A stretch of DNA of 6,176 bases from an uncultured Porphyromonadaceae bacterium (lineage in GTDB: Bacteria > Bacteroidota > Bacteroidia > Bacteroidales > Muribaculaceae): assembly GCA_947178655.1 (NCBI GenBank), contig CAMWZB010000067.1:1-6176 (forward strand). The letters are read 5' to 3'. This document shows, in pieces, positions 1 to 5,134 of this stretch. A model generated the notes under the pieces. That model was not told where the DNA came from, made no database searches, and saw only the letters and a list, made by a program, of their open reading frames with translations. A program made the position numbers and the translations under genes. The stretch's first letter is position 1, and every line of letters begins with the position of its first letter.

Positions 1-559
1 GTGTCGTACACAGCGACGGGAAGAACGACGGCGCCGTCTCAAGATTGCAGTGATAGCGGTGCACGCCCGAATCCCACAGCTTCTGAAGAGCATCGGCGCT
101 GAGCAGACCCAGCGACGCACACGTGCTGATACGGCCCTCCCGGCTGATTTCGCCACACACCCGGCACACATCGTCCAGCTCCTGCCCTCGCAGATACCGT
201 CCGCTGGTCACGAGAGAGAATCGCCCTACTCCACGCTCGGCATTGTACCGCGACACCTCGATTGCCTGCTCGTCGCTGACCACATCGGTCACATCGCAGC
301 CCGTGCTGTAGTGTGCCGACTGCGCGCACCAGCGGCAATTCTCGGGACAGCGGCCCGAACGGGCATTGATTATAGAGCAATAGTCGAAAGTCTTTGACGC
401 CTTCTGACGCGTAATCTCTGCGGCTGCTTCCAGCAGAGCCTCTTTGCCCGCCGGTGTATCGATTTCAGTAAGAGCATACAGCGTATCGGCTGACAGCTCC
501 TCGTCGCGAAGCACGCGCTCGAGAGCATCGGCGATAAGACGTAATTCTGTACCTTCCAT
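1..559 (-). CDS. bioB: Biotin synthase, N-terminal part (3' end beyond the window)
   Basis: BioB is a radical-SAM enzyme that inserts sulfur into dethiobiotin, the last step of biotin synthesis. The 186 visible residues read from an ATG at 559 to the left edge. The radical-SAM cluster motif C-x3-C-x2-C is C71, C75, C78, within GRCPENCRWCAQSAHY, the diagnostic BioB signature. Further BioB blocks follow: RFSLVTSGR (about 113-121), STCASLGLL (145-153) and YHCNLETAPSFF (169-180). The family is usually 320-350 residues, so a little under half is missing. The start is secure: an in-frame TGA lies one codon upstream of the ATG. No other biotin gene is visible; anything downstream lies outside the window. 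The gene has its own promoter immediately upstream, suggesting separate transcription from rsgA. The function rests on family motifs and is near certain. Confidence 0.97.
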   Translation of the reverse strand, partial: MEGTELRLIADALERVLRDEELSADTLYALTEIDTPAGKEALLEAAAEITRQKASKTFDYCSIINARSGRCPENCRWCAQSAHYSTGCDVTDVVSDEQAIEVSRYNAERGVGRFSLVTSGRYLRGQELDDVCRVCGEISREGRISTCASLGLLSADALQKLWDSGVHRYHCNLETAPSFFPSLCTT

Positions 560-563
560 GTGT

Positions 564-596
564 CAAATATAGTATTAATAATTCAAGTTTCACAAG
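564..596 (-). promoter_or_regulatory. Bacteroidota-type promoter of bioB
   Basis: Read on the minus strand, TATATTTG (571 to 564) matches the -7 consensus TAnnTTTG exactly. A CTTG 21 nt upstream (596 to 593) is a one-mismatch -33 box (TTTG). The -7 box ends 4 nt before the ATG, so the start site should fall at or next to the start codon. The -33 region lies inside the dyad at 587-611, so a protein bound there would compete with RNA polymerase. Confidence 0.6.
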
Positions 597-641
597 TTAC
601 ACTTGCGAAACGGTTAAAGGTTATACGGTTATCGGCAGTTA
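581..641. repeat. Intergenic repeat, copy A (with 15-nt dyad insert)
   Basis: This stretch aligns with 5058-5104. Both begin with the identical 11-mer ATTCAAGTTTC and continue with GAAA(C/G)GGTTAAAGG (13 of 14 identical), then a looser TTATC/GC/TTA-rich tail. Copy A carries 15 extra nt (592-606) between the two blocks. That insert contains CAAGT-TAC-ACTTG, which with the flanking GTTTC and GAAAC makes the dyad at 587-611. A third TTCAAGTTTC lies at 670-679. The function is unknown; it may be a dispersed extragenic element. Confidence 0.5.
587..611. repeat. Inverted repeat upstream of bioB (candidate operator)
   Basis: The arms are GTTTC-A-CAAGT (587-597) and ACTTG-C-GAAAC (601-611) around a 3-nt centre TAC, giving 10 of 11 matched positions. 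It covers the -33 region of the bioB promoter, where a repressor site would be expected. It does not have the half-site order or spacing of the enterobacterial BirA operator, so assigning it to biotin control is only a suggestion. It could instead simply be part of the intergenic repeat. Confidence 0.45.
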
Positions 642-650
642 CGGAGAGAC

Positions 651-670
651 AACTCATAAACTCATAAACT
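651..670. repeat. Short tandem repeat, 8-bp unit, about 2.5 copies
   Basis: The unit AACTCATA is repeated perfectly in tandem and followed by a partial AACT. It abuts AAACTT-C-AAGTTT (666-678), a perfect 13-bp palindrome with a one-base centre. It lies in the rsgA-bioB gap and encodes nothing. Slippage variation between strains is plausible. Confidence 0.7.
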
Positions 671-671
671 T

Positions 672-706
672 CAAGTTTCCAAGTCCGTAAGAACTTGCTA
701 AACTTG
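672..706 (-). terminator. Hairpin just after rsgA, candidate transcript end
   Basis: On the plus strand the arms are CAAGTTT-C-CAAGT (672-684) and ACTTG-CT-AAACTTG (693-706) around an 8-nt loop, giving 12 base pairs with one small asymmetric internal loop. It begins 2 nt beyond the rsgA stop codon in the direction of transcription. No T-tract follows, so it is not a textbook intrinsic terminator. It could instead stabilise the 3' end of the mRNA. Confidence 0.4.
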
Positions 707-708
707 AG

Positions 709-1659
709 TTAGTAACCCTTGCGGTACTTGTCATCAGTTTCCTCAGTCTCCTCAAGAATACTGAGGTACGAACTGTACCGCGACTGTGATATCTGATTGT
801 TCTCAAGAGCCTCGAGGACAGCACATCCGGGCTCGTGCGTATGGGTACAATTACCGAAACGGCACTTCGACGAGACCTTGAATATCTCCGGGAAATAGTG
901 CCCTACCTCGTCATGCTTGAAATCGAACACGCCGAACCCCCGCACTCCCGGAGTATCTATGAGCACGCCTCCGGACGGAAGGTCGTACATTTCCGAGAAG
1001 GTTGTCGTGTGCATGCCGGTATTGTGAATCTGCGAAATCTCCGCAGTCCTGGCCTGAACGCCCGGAATCAGCGCATTGATTAGAGTCGACTTGCCCACAC
1101 CCGAATTGCCCGAAAGGAGCGTCACCTTGCCCGAAAGCATCTTCGCGAGTTCGTCAAGGCCGGCCCCGGTTTCGGCTGACACGGCCACTGCAGTATACCC
1201 TATGGAGCGGTACAGATAGATGAACGCATCGAGAAACTCCTTGTCCTCAGGCGTATCAAGAAGGTCTGTCTTGTTGATTATCAGCATTCCGGGCACATTG
1301 TATGCCTCGGCAGTGGCCAGAAAGCGGTCGATGAACGTCAGCGACGTCACCGGATGCGCCAGTGTGGCCACAAGAGCGGCGCAGTCGATATTGGAGGCTA
1401 TGATCTGGGCTGCCTTCGACAGATTGCTCGCACGCCGTATGATATAGTTGCGTCGGGGCATCACCGCAGTGATGTAGGCTGTCCCGTCAGCACCGGGCTC
1501 CGAAAGTTCCACAATGTCGCCCACGGCCACAGGATTGGTGGTGCGGATGCCCTTGATGCGGAAGTTGCCCTTGGCCAGACAACGTATCTCGGTGCCGTCT
1601 GCGGTGCGCGCCACATAGTGCGCACCGGTATTACGGATTATCGTTCCTTGTAATTTCAT
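709..1659 (-). CDS. rsgA: Ribosome small-subunit-dependent GTPase RsgA (YjeQ/EngC)
   Basis: RsgA is a cytoplasmic, circularly permuted GTPase that binds the 30S subunit late in assembly and helps release maturation factors. The 316 residues show the full family order: an N-terminal OB-fold region (about 1-75), then the GTPase motifs in permuted order, G4 NKTD (129-132), G1/P-loop GNSGVGKST (184-192), G2 around HTTT (217-220) and G3 DTPG (235-238). The C-terminal zinc knuckle has ligands C266, C271, H273 and C279. The length is normal for the family and no key residue is missing. The chosen ATG has a strong promoter 4 nt upstream, leaving no room for a longer reading of the transcript. The C-terminus ends in an acidic run (EETEETDD). 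rsgA appears to be its own transcription unit, flanked by promoters on both sides. Confidence 0.97.
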   Translation of the reverse strand: MKLQGTIIRNTGAHYVARTADGTEIRCLAKGNFRIKGIRTTNPVAVGDIVELSEPGADGTAYITAVMPRRNYIIRRASNLSKAAQIIASNIDCAALVATLAHPVTSLTFIDRFLATAEAYNVPGMLIINKTDLLDTPEDKEFLDAFIYLYRSIGYTAVAVSAETGAGLDELAKMLSGKVTLLSGNSGVGKSTLINALIPGVQARTAEISQIHNTGMHTTTFSEMYDLPSGGVLIDTPGVRGFGVFDFKHDEVGHYFPEIFKVSSKCRFGNCTHTHEPGCAVLEALENNQISQSRYSSYLSILEETEETDDKYRKGY

Positions 1660-1663
1660 ACGC

Positions 1664-1695
1664 CAAAATTAGCGAAAAATATGCGTTCGGGCAAA
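1664..1695 (-). promoter_or_regulatory. Bacteroidota-type promoter of rsgA, probably leaderless
   Basis: On the minus strand the -33 box TTTG (1695 to 1692) and the -7 box TAATTTTG (1671 to 1664) both match consensus exactly, with a 20-nt spacer. Only 4 nt (GCGT) separate the -7 box from the ATG at 1659, so transcription should begin at or beside the start codon. Confidence 0.75.
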
Positions 1696-1749
1696 TATAT
1701 ATTCACCACGGCATGCCAGCTCTTCAGCCGGGAAAGCAGCCATCGACAT

Positions 1750-2205
1750 TCATCGCGACACCGACCCGAACTGAAGCCTGTACATCAATGCATTCAGGTC
1801 GATGATGGGCAGAGGCCTGAACCGCAGCGGCGTACCGGCCGTGCGCACGGCTATCACACCGCGAAGCGAGCCTACGGCGATGCCGAGCATAGTGCTCATG
1901 ACCTTGCCCTGCACTATCACCTCCTCGCCCTGTACCGCCATAATTTCGGCCATACCGGGTATCTCGAAATTGGCAACCACCGAGCATGACAGAACTCGAG
2001 TACGTATCAGCCCTATCACAGCCAGATACGAACACGACACGATAAGACTCAGTAACGAATGTTCGACATCAGGAACGGCACGCACATTCAGATCGACCGA
2101 CACCGGCGTATGGCCAAGACGACGGAGCGCTCGATGGTTGATGGCTGTCGCTCCTTCGATTTCGCGCACCGACACAAGACTCATATTGATAGCTGTGGTT
2201 TCCAT
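1750..2205 (-). CDS. SecB-fold-like protein of unknown role
   Basis: I do not recognise this 151-residue protein with certainty, but its pattern resembles SecB, the tetrameric cytoplasmic export chaperone. The parallel features, in order, are SVDLNV (36-41) like the SecB LDL strand, the long hydrophobic strand LLSLIVSCSYLAVI (51-64), VLSCSVVANFEIPGM (71-85) like the SecB strand ending in GxFxIxGI, a helix around 95-118, and the C-terminal block GTPLRF-PLPIIDLNALMYRL (124-144), which resembles the SecB end block GTFPQLNLAPVNFDALF. There is no signal peptide or transmembrane helix. The ATG is the first possible start: an in-frame stop lies 12 codons upstream with no other start between. It has its own promoter and no toxin-antitoxin partner nearby. 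SecB-like proteins can serve secretion, toxin-antitoxin systems or unknown clients; which applies here cannot be told. Confidence 0.6.
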   Translation of the reverse strand: METTAINMSLVSVREIEGATAINHRALRRLGHTPVSVDLNVRAVPDVEHSLLSLIVSCSYLAVIGLIRTRVLSCSVVANFEIPGMAEIMAVQGEEVIVQGKVMSTMLGIAVGSLRGVIAVRTAGTPLRFRPLPIIDLNALMYRLQFGSVSR

Positions 2206-2233
2206 ATATTCACATCTGTAATAGTATATGCTG

Positions 2234-2264
2234 CAAAATTAGCAAAATTTTCTGCCTGAGCAAA
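2234..2264 (-). promoter_or_regulatory. Bacteroidota-type promoter of the SecB-like gene
   Basis: On the minus strand TTTG (2264 to 2261), a 19-nt spacer and TAATTTTG (2241 to 2234) match both consensus boxes exactly. The expected start site is near 2229, giving a leader of roughly 24 nt before the ATG at 2205. It supports the SecB-like frame being a real gene transcribed apart from the DUF3109 gene upstream. Confidence 0.7.
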
Positions 2265-2301
2265 AGATTATACTGAAATTAACCATCGTTACAGCCGCCG
2301 G

Positions 2302-2316
2302 TTCGGAAATTCCGAA
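2302..2316. repeat. Perfect 15-bp palindrome after the DUF3109 gene
   Basis: TTCGGAA-A-TTCCGAA is a perfect dyad with one central base. It lies 10 nt beyond the stop codon of the DUF3109 gene and about 38 nt upstream of the -33 box of the SecB-like gene. Folded as RNA it gives a 5-bp stem with a 5-nt loop and no T-tract, so it is weak as a terminator. A protein-binding site is possible. Confidence 0.4.
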
Positions 2317-2326
2317 TCAGGACCTG

Positions 2327-2923
2327 TCAGTCTATGGCATTATCCCCTCCGTACTGCCGCAGATACTCCTCGCACGTCAGTTTCAGCTCTTCGTACCACT
2401 CGTCGCCGAAACGACGGCGGAGGGGACCTTCGAGGAACTGATAAGCCCTGATGCCTTTGGCCCGGCCCAGCACCTCGGCGCCCTTGCATATCTTCCAGCG
2501 ATGATAGTTCACCGCCGTGAATGTATCGAATCTCTTCAGACGCACCGGATAGAGGTGGCACGATATCGGCTTATAGTAGTCGATACGGCCCTGACGGAAC
2601 GCACGCTCGATAGCACATATCCACCCGCCGTTCTCGTCCAGTGTGGAGAACACACAGTTGCCGCCTTCGACAAGCGAAGTCACCTCATCGCCCTCCTCGT
2701 CGGTGTAGCTCACACCATTGGCCTCTATTTCACGACGGGCGGCAGGTAGCAGATCGTCCCATATCTCGGGAAGGATGCGGCGCAGAGTATCGGCCTCGCC
2801 GGGTTCGAGAGGAGCTCCGGCATCGCCGTCGAGACAGCACGCACCCTTGCAGTCGTCAAGATCGCAGCAGAAGAATCGCTCGACAAGGTCGAGGCTCACA
2901 AGTGTATCATGTATCTGTATCAT
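2327..2923 (-). CDS. DUF3109 family cysteine-rich protein
   Basis: This is a 198-residue cytoplasmic protein of a Bacteroidota-enriched family with no established function. The N-terminal block FFCCDLDDCKGACCLDGDAGAPLE (17-40) is the family signature. It carries ten cysteines: C19, C20, C25, C29, C30, C90, C103, C122, C146 and C184. The positions in the family blocks (NC at 90, WICAIE at 101-106, SCHLYPVR at 121-128, WKICKG at 143-148) suggest metal or iron-sulfur binding, as in related YkgJ-type zinc/iron-chelating proteins; that is inference. There is no signal peptide or membrane segment. It starts 13 nt after the DUF5103 gene ends and is probably the last gene of the ung operon. No in-frame alternative ATG lies in the gap. 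A dyad and the promoter of the next gene follow. Confidence 0.88.
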   Translation of the reverse strand: MIQIHDTLVSLDLVERFFCCDLDDCKGACCLDGDAGAPLEPGEADTLRRILPEIWDDLLPAARREIEANGVSYTDEEGDEVTSLVEGGNCVFSTLDENGGWICAIERAFRQGRIDYYKPISCHLYPVRLKRFDTFTAVNYHRWKICKGAEVLGRAKGIRAYQFLEGPLRRRFGDEWYEELKLTCEEYLRQYGGDNAID

Positions 2924-2936
2924 GTCTGTTATGTGG

Positions 2937-4211
2937 TCATTGGTTTGATGTTGCCGACCCGTAGCCTATCAGGCGGTCATAGCGCTCGCCACGCCGGCGG
3001 TGGTACACACGCACTGTGTACTCGTTGTCTGTCTGATATTTATCTCCCTCCACCTGCGCCGTATAGCCGCGGCGCGCGCCCGGAGGCACCACCAGATACT
3101 GGTAGTTGTAGGCGCCCTGCTTGAGAAGCAGCGCCCTCTCGTAGCGGCCCGAAGCATGATTGTATATCATCCGCGAATTGTCGTCGAACCGACGCTGCAC
3201 CATGTCGCCGTCGATGAATATCATCGCTCCGGGCATCTCGGGCATGTCGAGAGTGAAATGCACCACTCCGTAGTCGGCATCAGTATCACTTTGGTCAGAG
3301 TCATACTGACGGATAAAGTAACGGCCATGCTGCGTACGGTCGTAGGTGTACGAGTCATCGGAGCGTGGCTCGTCAGTGTAGAGCGTATAGTGGTAGTACG
3401 GGTTGTAGTATTCGATAGCCTCAACTCCCATGCCCGGATACTGCTCGTTGATCACTTCGAAGCGGCGGTATTCATTACCGGCCTCGAATATCAGCGGCTG
3501 CTGATGCTCATATATCACACGTGCGCCGGAGGCTCGAAGAGGATGGCGCAGCGACGTTTCGCTGTCAAGCCGTCCGTTCTGACCGGCCACCACGAAAAGG
3601 TCGTTGAACGGGTCCTCAACCTCCGCACGCTCCGTATCCACCACGATGGTGAGCTGCTGATGTGCTTCATTATAGTCTATGTCGGTCTGTGCCGCCACTC
3701 GCACATCGACCGGCGCCGTAGCCTCGCACACCATGAAACGGCACTGGAGCAATGTCGTGTCAGGATCATCCTCGCGGTATATCTTCAGCAGATAATTGCC
3801 CGATATGGTCGGCCTGACCTGCTCGTTCGGAATGGTCAGCGTGTAGTGTACATACGGCACAAGAGTGGCCCGGGAGAAATCGTACACATCTATTGTCCCT
3901 TCGTTGAATCCGTCGAGAAATTCGCTGTCAACAAGGCCGTCAGGCTGCCAGCCGGCGGTGCAGTGCTGAAGCGAATAGCGGAAGTACTCACGGTCGTCGG
4001 CGAGATGGTCGAACGATATGCTGATGCGGTCGTCGGTATTCAGCACTGTCACGGGTGCCCCGAACGGGTCGCCGTCGAGGTGCACCTGCAGCGAGCGTAT
4101 GCGCTCGTCGAAGACTCCGGTCATCGTGTCGGCAGGCCTCTGCGCTCCGGCAACACCAAAGACAGCTATGACAGCTGCGAATATGAGAATATGTCTTAAC
4201 ACGGAAGCCAT
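2937..4211 (-). CDS. DUF5103 / type IX secretion plug-family protein, exported
   Basis: This 424-residue protein belongs to the DUF5103 family, whose first domain is now named after the type IX secretion (T9SS) plug. In Flavobacterium the plug protein seals the periplasmic side of the SprA outer-membrane translocon. A signal peptide is clear: MASVLRHILIFAAVIAVFGVAGA, with likely cleavage after A23. The family blocks are the first beta-sandwich with FRYSLQHC-GW (77-88) and FLDGFNEGTIDVY (98-110), the middle block FEAGNEYRRFE (242-252), EAIEYYNPYYHYTLYTDE (264-281), and the C-terminal block KQGAYNYQYLV (364-374) leading to YQTDNEYTVRVYHRRRGERYDRLIGY (392-417). Its start overlaps the end of ung by 16 nt, implying translational coupling. 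DUF5103 also occurs in gut Bacteroidales not known for T9SS secretion, so the plug role here is inferred, not shown. Confidence 0.87.
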   Translation of the reverse strand: MASVLRHILIFAAVIAVFGVAGAQRPADTMTGVFDERIRSLQVHLDGDPFGAPVTVLNTDDRISISFDHLADDREYFRYSLQHCTAGWQPDGLVDSEFLDGFNEGTIDVYDFSRATLVPYVHYTLTIPNEQVRPTISGNYLLKIYREDDPDTTLLQCRFMVCEATAPVDVRVAAQTDIDYNEAHQQLTIVVDTERAEVEDPFNDLFVVAGQNGRLDSETSLRHPLRASGARVIYEHQQPLIFEAGNEYRRFEVINEQYPGMGVEAIEYYNPYYHYTLYTDEPRSDDSYTYDRTQHGRYFIRQYDSDQSDTDADYGVVHFTLDMPEMPGAMIFIDGDMVQRRFDDNSRMIYNHASGRYERALLLKQGAYNYQYLVVPPGARRGYTAQVEGDKYQTDNEYTVRVYHRRRGERYDRLIGYGSATSNQ

Positions 4212-4867
4212 CGCACGGGACTTATGCCATTGGCTTCGAGATAGCTGTTGGCCTGACTGAAATGACGGTTGCCGAAGAATCCGCGGTGCGCTGACAGAGG
4301 CGACGGATGCGGCGACGTGAGTACAAGATGGCGGCTGCGGTCGATAAGAGCACCCTTGCGGATGGCATATGAGCCCCAGAGCAGGAACACCACGTGCTCG
4401 CGGCCGCGGTTGACTGCGTCAATGACTGCATCAGTAAACTGCTCCCACCCTTTGCCCTGATGCGACCCTGCCTGATGCGCCTCGACTGTGAGAGTGGCGT
4501 TGAGCAGCAGCACGCCCTGACGGGCCAGATACTCAAGGTCGCCCGACTGAGGGACGGAGCCGCCTACGTCGGCGGCCATCTCCTTGTAGATATTGAGCAG
4601 CGACGGAGGTATGGCCACGCCGGGATTCACCGAGAAGCACAGACCATTGGCCTGCCCCGGTCCGTGATAGGGGTCCTGACCGATGATGACCACCTTCACC
4701 TTGTCGAACGGGCAGGCATCGAAAGCCGCGAAGATACGTCCCGGTGCCGGATAGACTTGCGTCGCTGCGTACCGGCTGCGCACATATTCGGCAAGCGACC
4801 TGAAATAAGGAGCCTCAAACTGTTGATTGAGGGCTTCTTGCCATGTTTCGTTGATTTTTACCTTCAT
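4196..4867 (-). CDS. ung: Uracil-DNA glycosylase, family 1
   Basis: Ung removes uracil from DNA arising by cytosine deamination or dUTP incorporation, starting base-excision repair. The 223 residues have every family-1 motif: the water-activating loop GQDPYHGPGQANGLCFSV (63-80) with catalytic D65, the uracil-binding LLLNATLTV (120-128) with N123, the GKGWEQFTDAVI block (138-149), FLLWGSYA (161-168), and the DNA-intercalating HPSPLSAHRGFFG loop (187-199) with catalytic H187. The length is normal (220-230). The ATG at 4867 sits downstream of a good promoter, with a purine-rich leader of roughly 14 nt. It is the first gene of an operon with the DUF5103 and DUF3109 genes, and its last codons overlap the DUF5103 start. 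No functional link among the three proteins is known. Confidence 0.98.
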   Translation of the reverse strand: MKVKINETWQEALNQQFEAPYFRSLAEYVRSRYAATQVYPAPGRIFAAFDACPFDKVKVVIIGQDPYHGPGQANGLCFSVNPGVAIPPSLLNIYKEMAADVGGSVPQSGDLEYLARQGVLLLNATLTVEAHQAGSHQGKGWEQFTDAVIDAVNRGREHVVFLLWGSYAIRKGALIDRSRHLVLTSPHPSPLSAHRGFFGNRHFSQANSYLEANGISPVRWLPC

Positions 4868-4882
4868 CTTTCTGCTTTTTCT

Positions 4883-4914
4883 TTTGCAAAACTACGAAAA
4901 AATAATTAATTTTG
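4883..4914 (+). promoter_or_regulatory. Bacteroidota-type promoter of tRNA-Arg
   Basis: TTTG (4883-4886), a 20-nt spacer and TAATTTTG (4907-4914) match both consensus boxes exactly. The tRNA starts 19 nt after the -7 box, leaving a short 5' leader for RNase P to remove. The -33 box is adjacent to the -7 box of the divergent ung promoter, and the two spacers overlap. Confidence 0.75.
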
Positions 4915-4918
4915 CGAA
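4887..4918 (-). promoter_or_regulatory. Bacteroidota-type promoter of the ung operon
   Basis: On the minus strand TAGTTTTG (4894 to 4887) matches the -7 consensus, and TTCG (4918 to 4915), 20 nt upstream, is a one-mismatch -33 box. The expected start is near 4881. Nearly the whole element overlaps the tRNA-Arg promoter on the other strand. Confidence 0.6.
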
Positions 4919-4932
4919 CGCATTCGGCAAAA

Positions 4933-5004
4933 GTCTCCGTAGTTCAATGGATAGAATATTGGATTCCGGTTCCAACGATTGGGGTTCGACTCCCCACGGG
5001 GATA
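4933..5004 (+). tRNA. tRNA-Arg (anticodon CCG)
   Basis: The 72 bases fold as a complete cloverleaf. The acceptor stem GTCTCCG (4933-4939) pairs with CGGGGAT (4997-5003), using G1-U72 and U4-G69 wobbles. U8 and A9 are present. The D arm is 4942-4957. The anticodon stem TTGGA/TCCAA (4959-4963, 4971-4975) encloses loop TTCCGGT with anticodon CCG at 4966-4968, which reads the arginine codon CGG, with G37 after it. A 4-nt variable loop follows. The T stem TGGGG/CCCCA encloses TTCGACT. The discriminator base is A5004. CCA is not encoded (CGA follows), so a CCA-adding enzyme must finish it. It has its own promoter and terminator, making it a single-gene transcription unit on the strand opposite to all its neighbours. 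Confidence 0.97.
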
Positions 5005-5008
5005 CGAC

Positions 5009-5055
5009 TAAAATCCGCAAGTGTCTGAGCATCAACACTTGCGGATTTTATTTAT
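5009..5055 (+). terminator. Intrinsic terminator after tRNA-Arg
   Basis: A perfect 16-bp inverted repeat, TAAAATCCGCAAGTGT (5009-5024) and its complement (5035-5050), encloses a 10-nt loop. The T-rich end of the right arm plus TTTAT after it serve as the U-tract. It begins 5 nt after the tRNA. The mirrored A/T ends would let it also stop the PAS-gene transcript arriving on the minus strand. Confidence 0.9.
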
Positions 5056-5057
5056 TG

Positions 5058-5104
5058 ATTCAAGTTTCGAAAGGGTTAAAGGTCGTTATTCGATTATCAG
5101 CTTA
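5058..5104. repeat. Intergenic repeat, copy B (without dyad insert)
   Basis: This matches 581-641: ATTCAAGTTTC (5058-5068) runs directly into GAAAGGGTTAAAGG (5069-5082), followed by a related TTATC-containing tail. The 15-nt dyad insert present in copy A is absent, and the junction forms the palindrome TTTCGAAA (5065-5072). It lies between the tRNA terminator and the PAS gene. No function is evident. Confidence 0.5.
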
Positions 5105-5134
5105 TGGACTGTAGCGCCGCCGAAGTGACAAACC

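Noticed and set aside
1692..1699. TATATTTG on the minus strand as a second -7 box for rsgA
   Set aside because: Its TTTG end is exactly 20 nt upstream of TAATTTTG and serves better as the -33 box. No good -33 box was seen for it as a separate promoter.
1700..1749. A terminator after the SecB-like gene
   Set aside because: Only short dyads such as GGCATGCC (1710-1717) are present, with no stable stem and T-tract, so no call is made.
1802..2221. A 139-codon plus-strand open frame over the SecB-like gene
   Set aside because: The minus-strand frame has an exact promoter, a sensible start and a coherent beta-strand/helix pattern. The plus-strand frame has none of these.
3000..4199. A 399-codon open frame on the plus strand
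   Set aside because: It lies entirely antisense to the DUF5103 gene, is rich in Arg/His/Val with no recognisable domain, has no promoter, and arises from GC-rich codons on the opposite strand.
4933..5003. The G1-U72 wobble pair of tRNA-Arg as an anomaly
   Set aside because: The rest of the cloverleaf is sound, and from memory other Bacteroidota tRNA-Arg genes also begin GTC and end GAT before the discriminator base, so it looks ordinary.
4827..5114. A 95-codon plus-strand open frame across the tRNA
   Set aside because: It runs through the two promoters, the tRNA cloverleaf and the terminator, so it cannot be a real gene.
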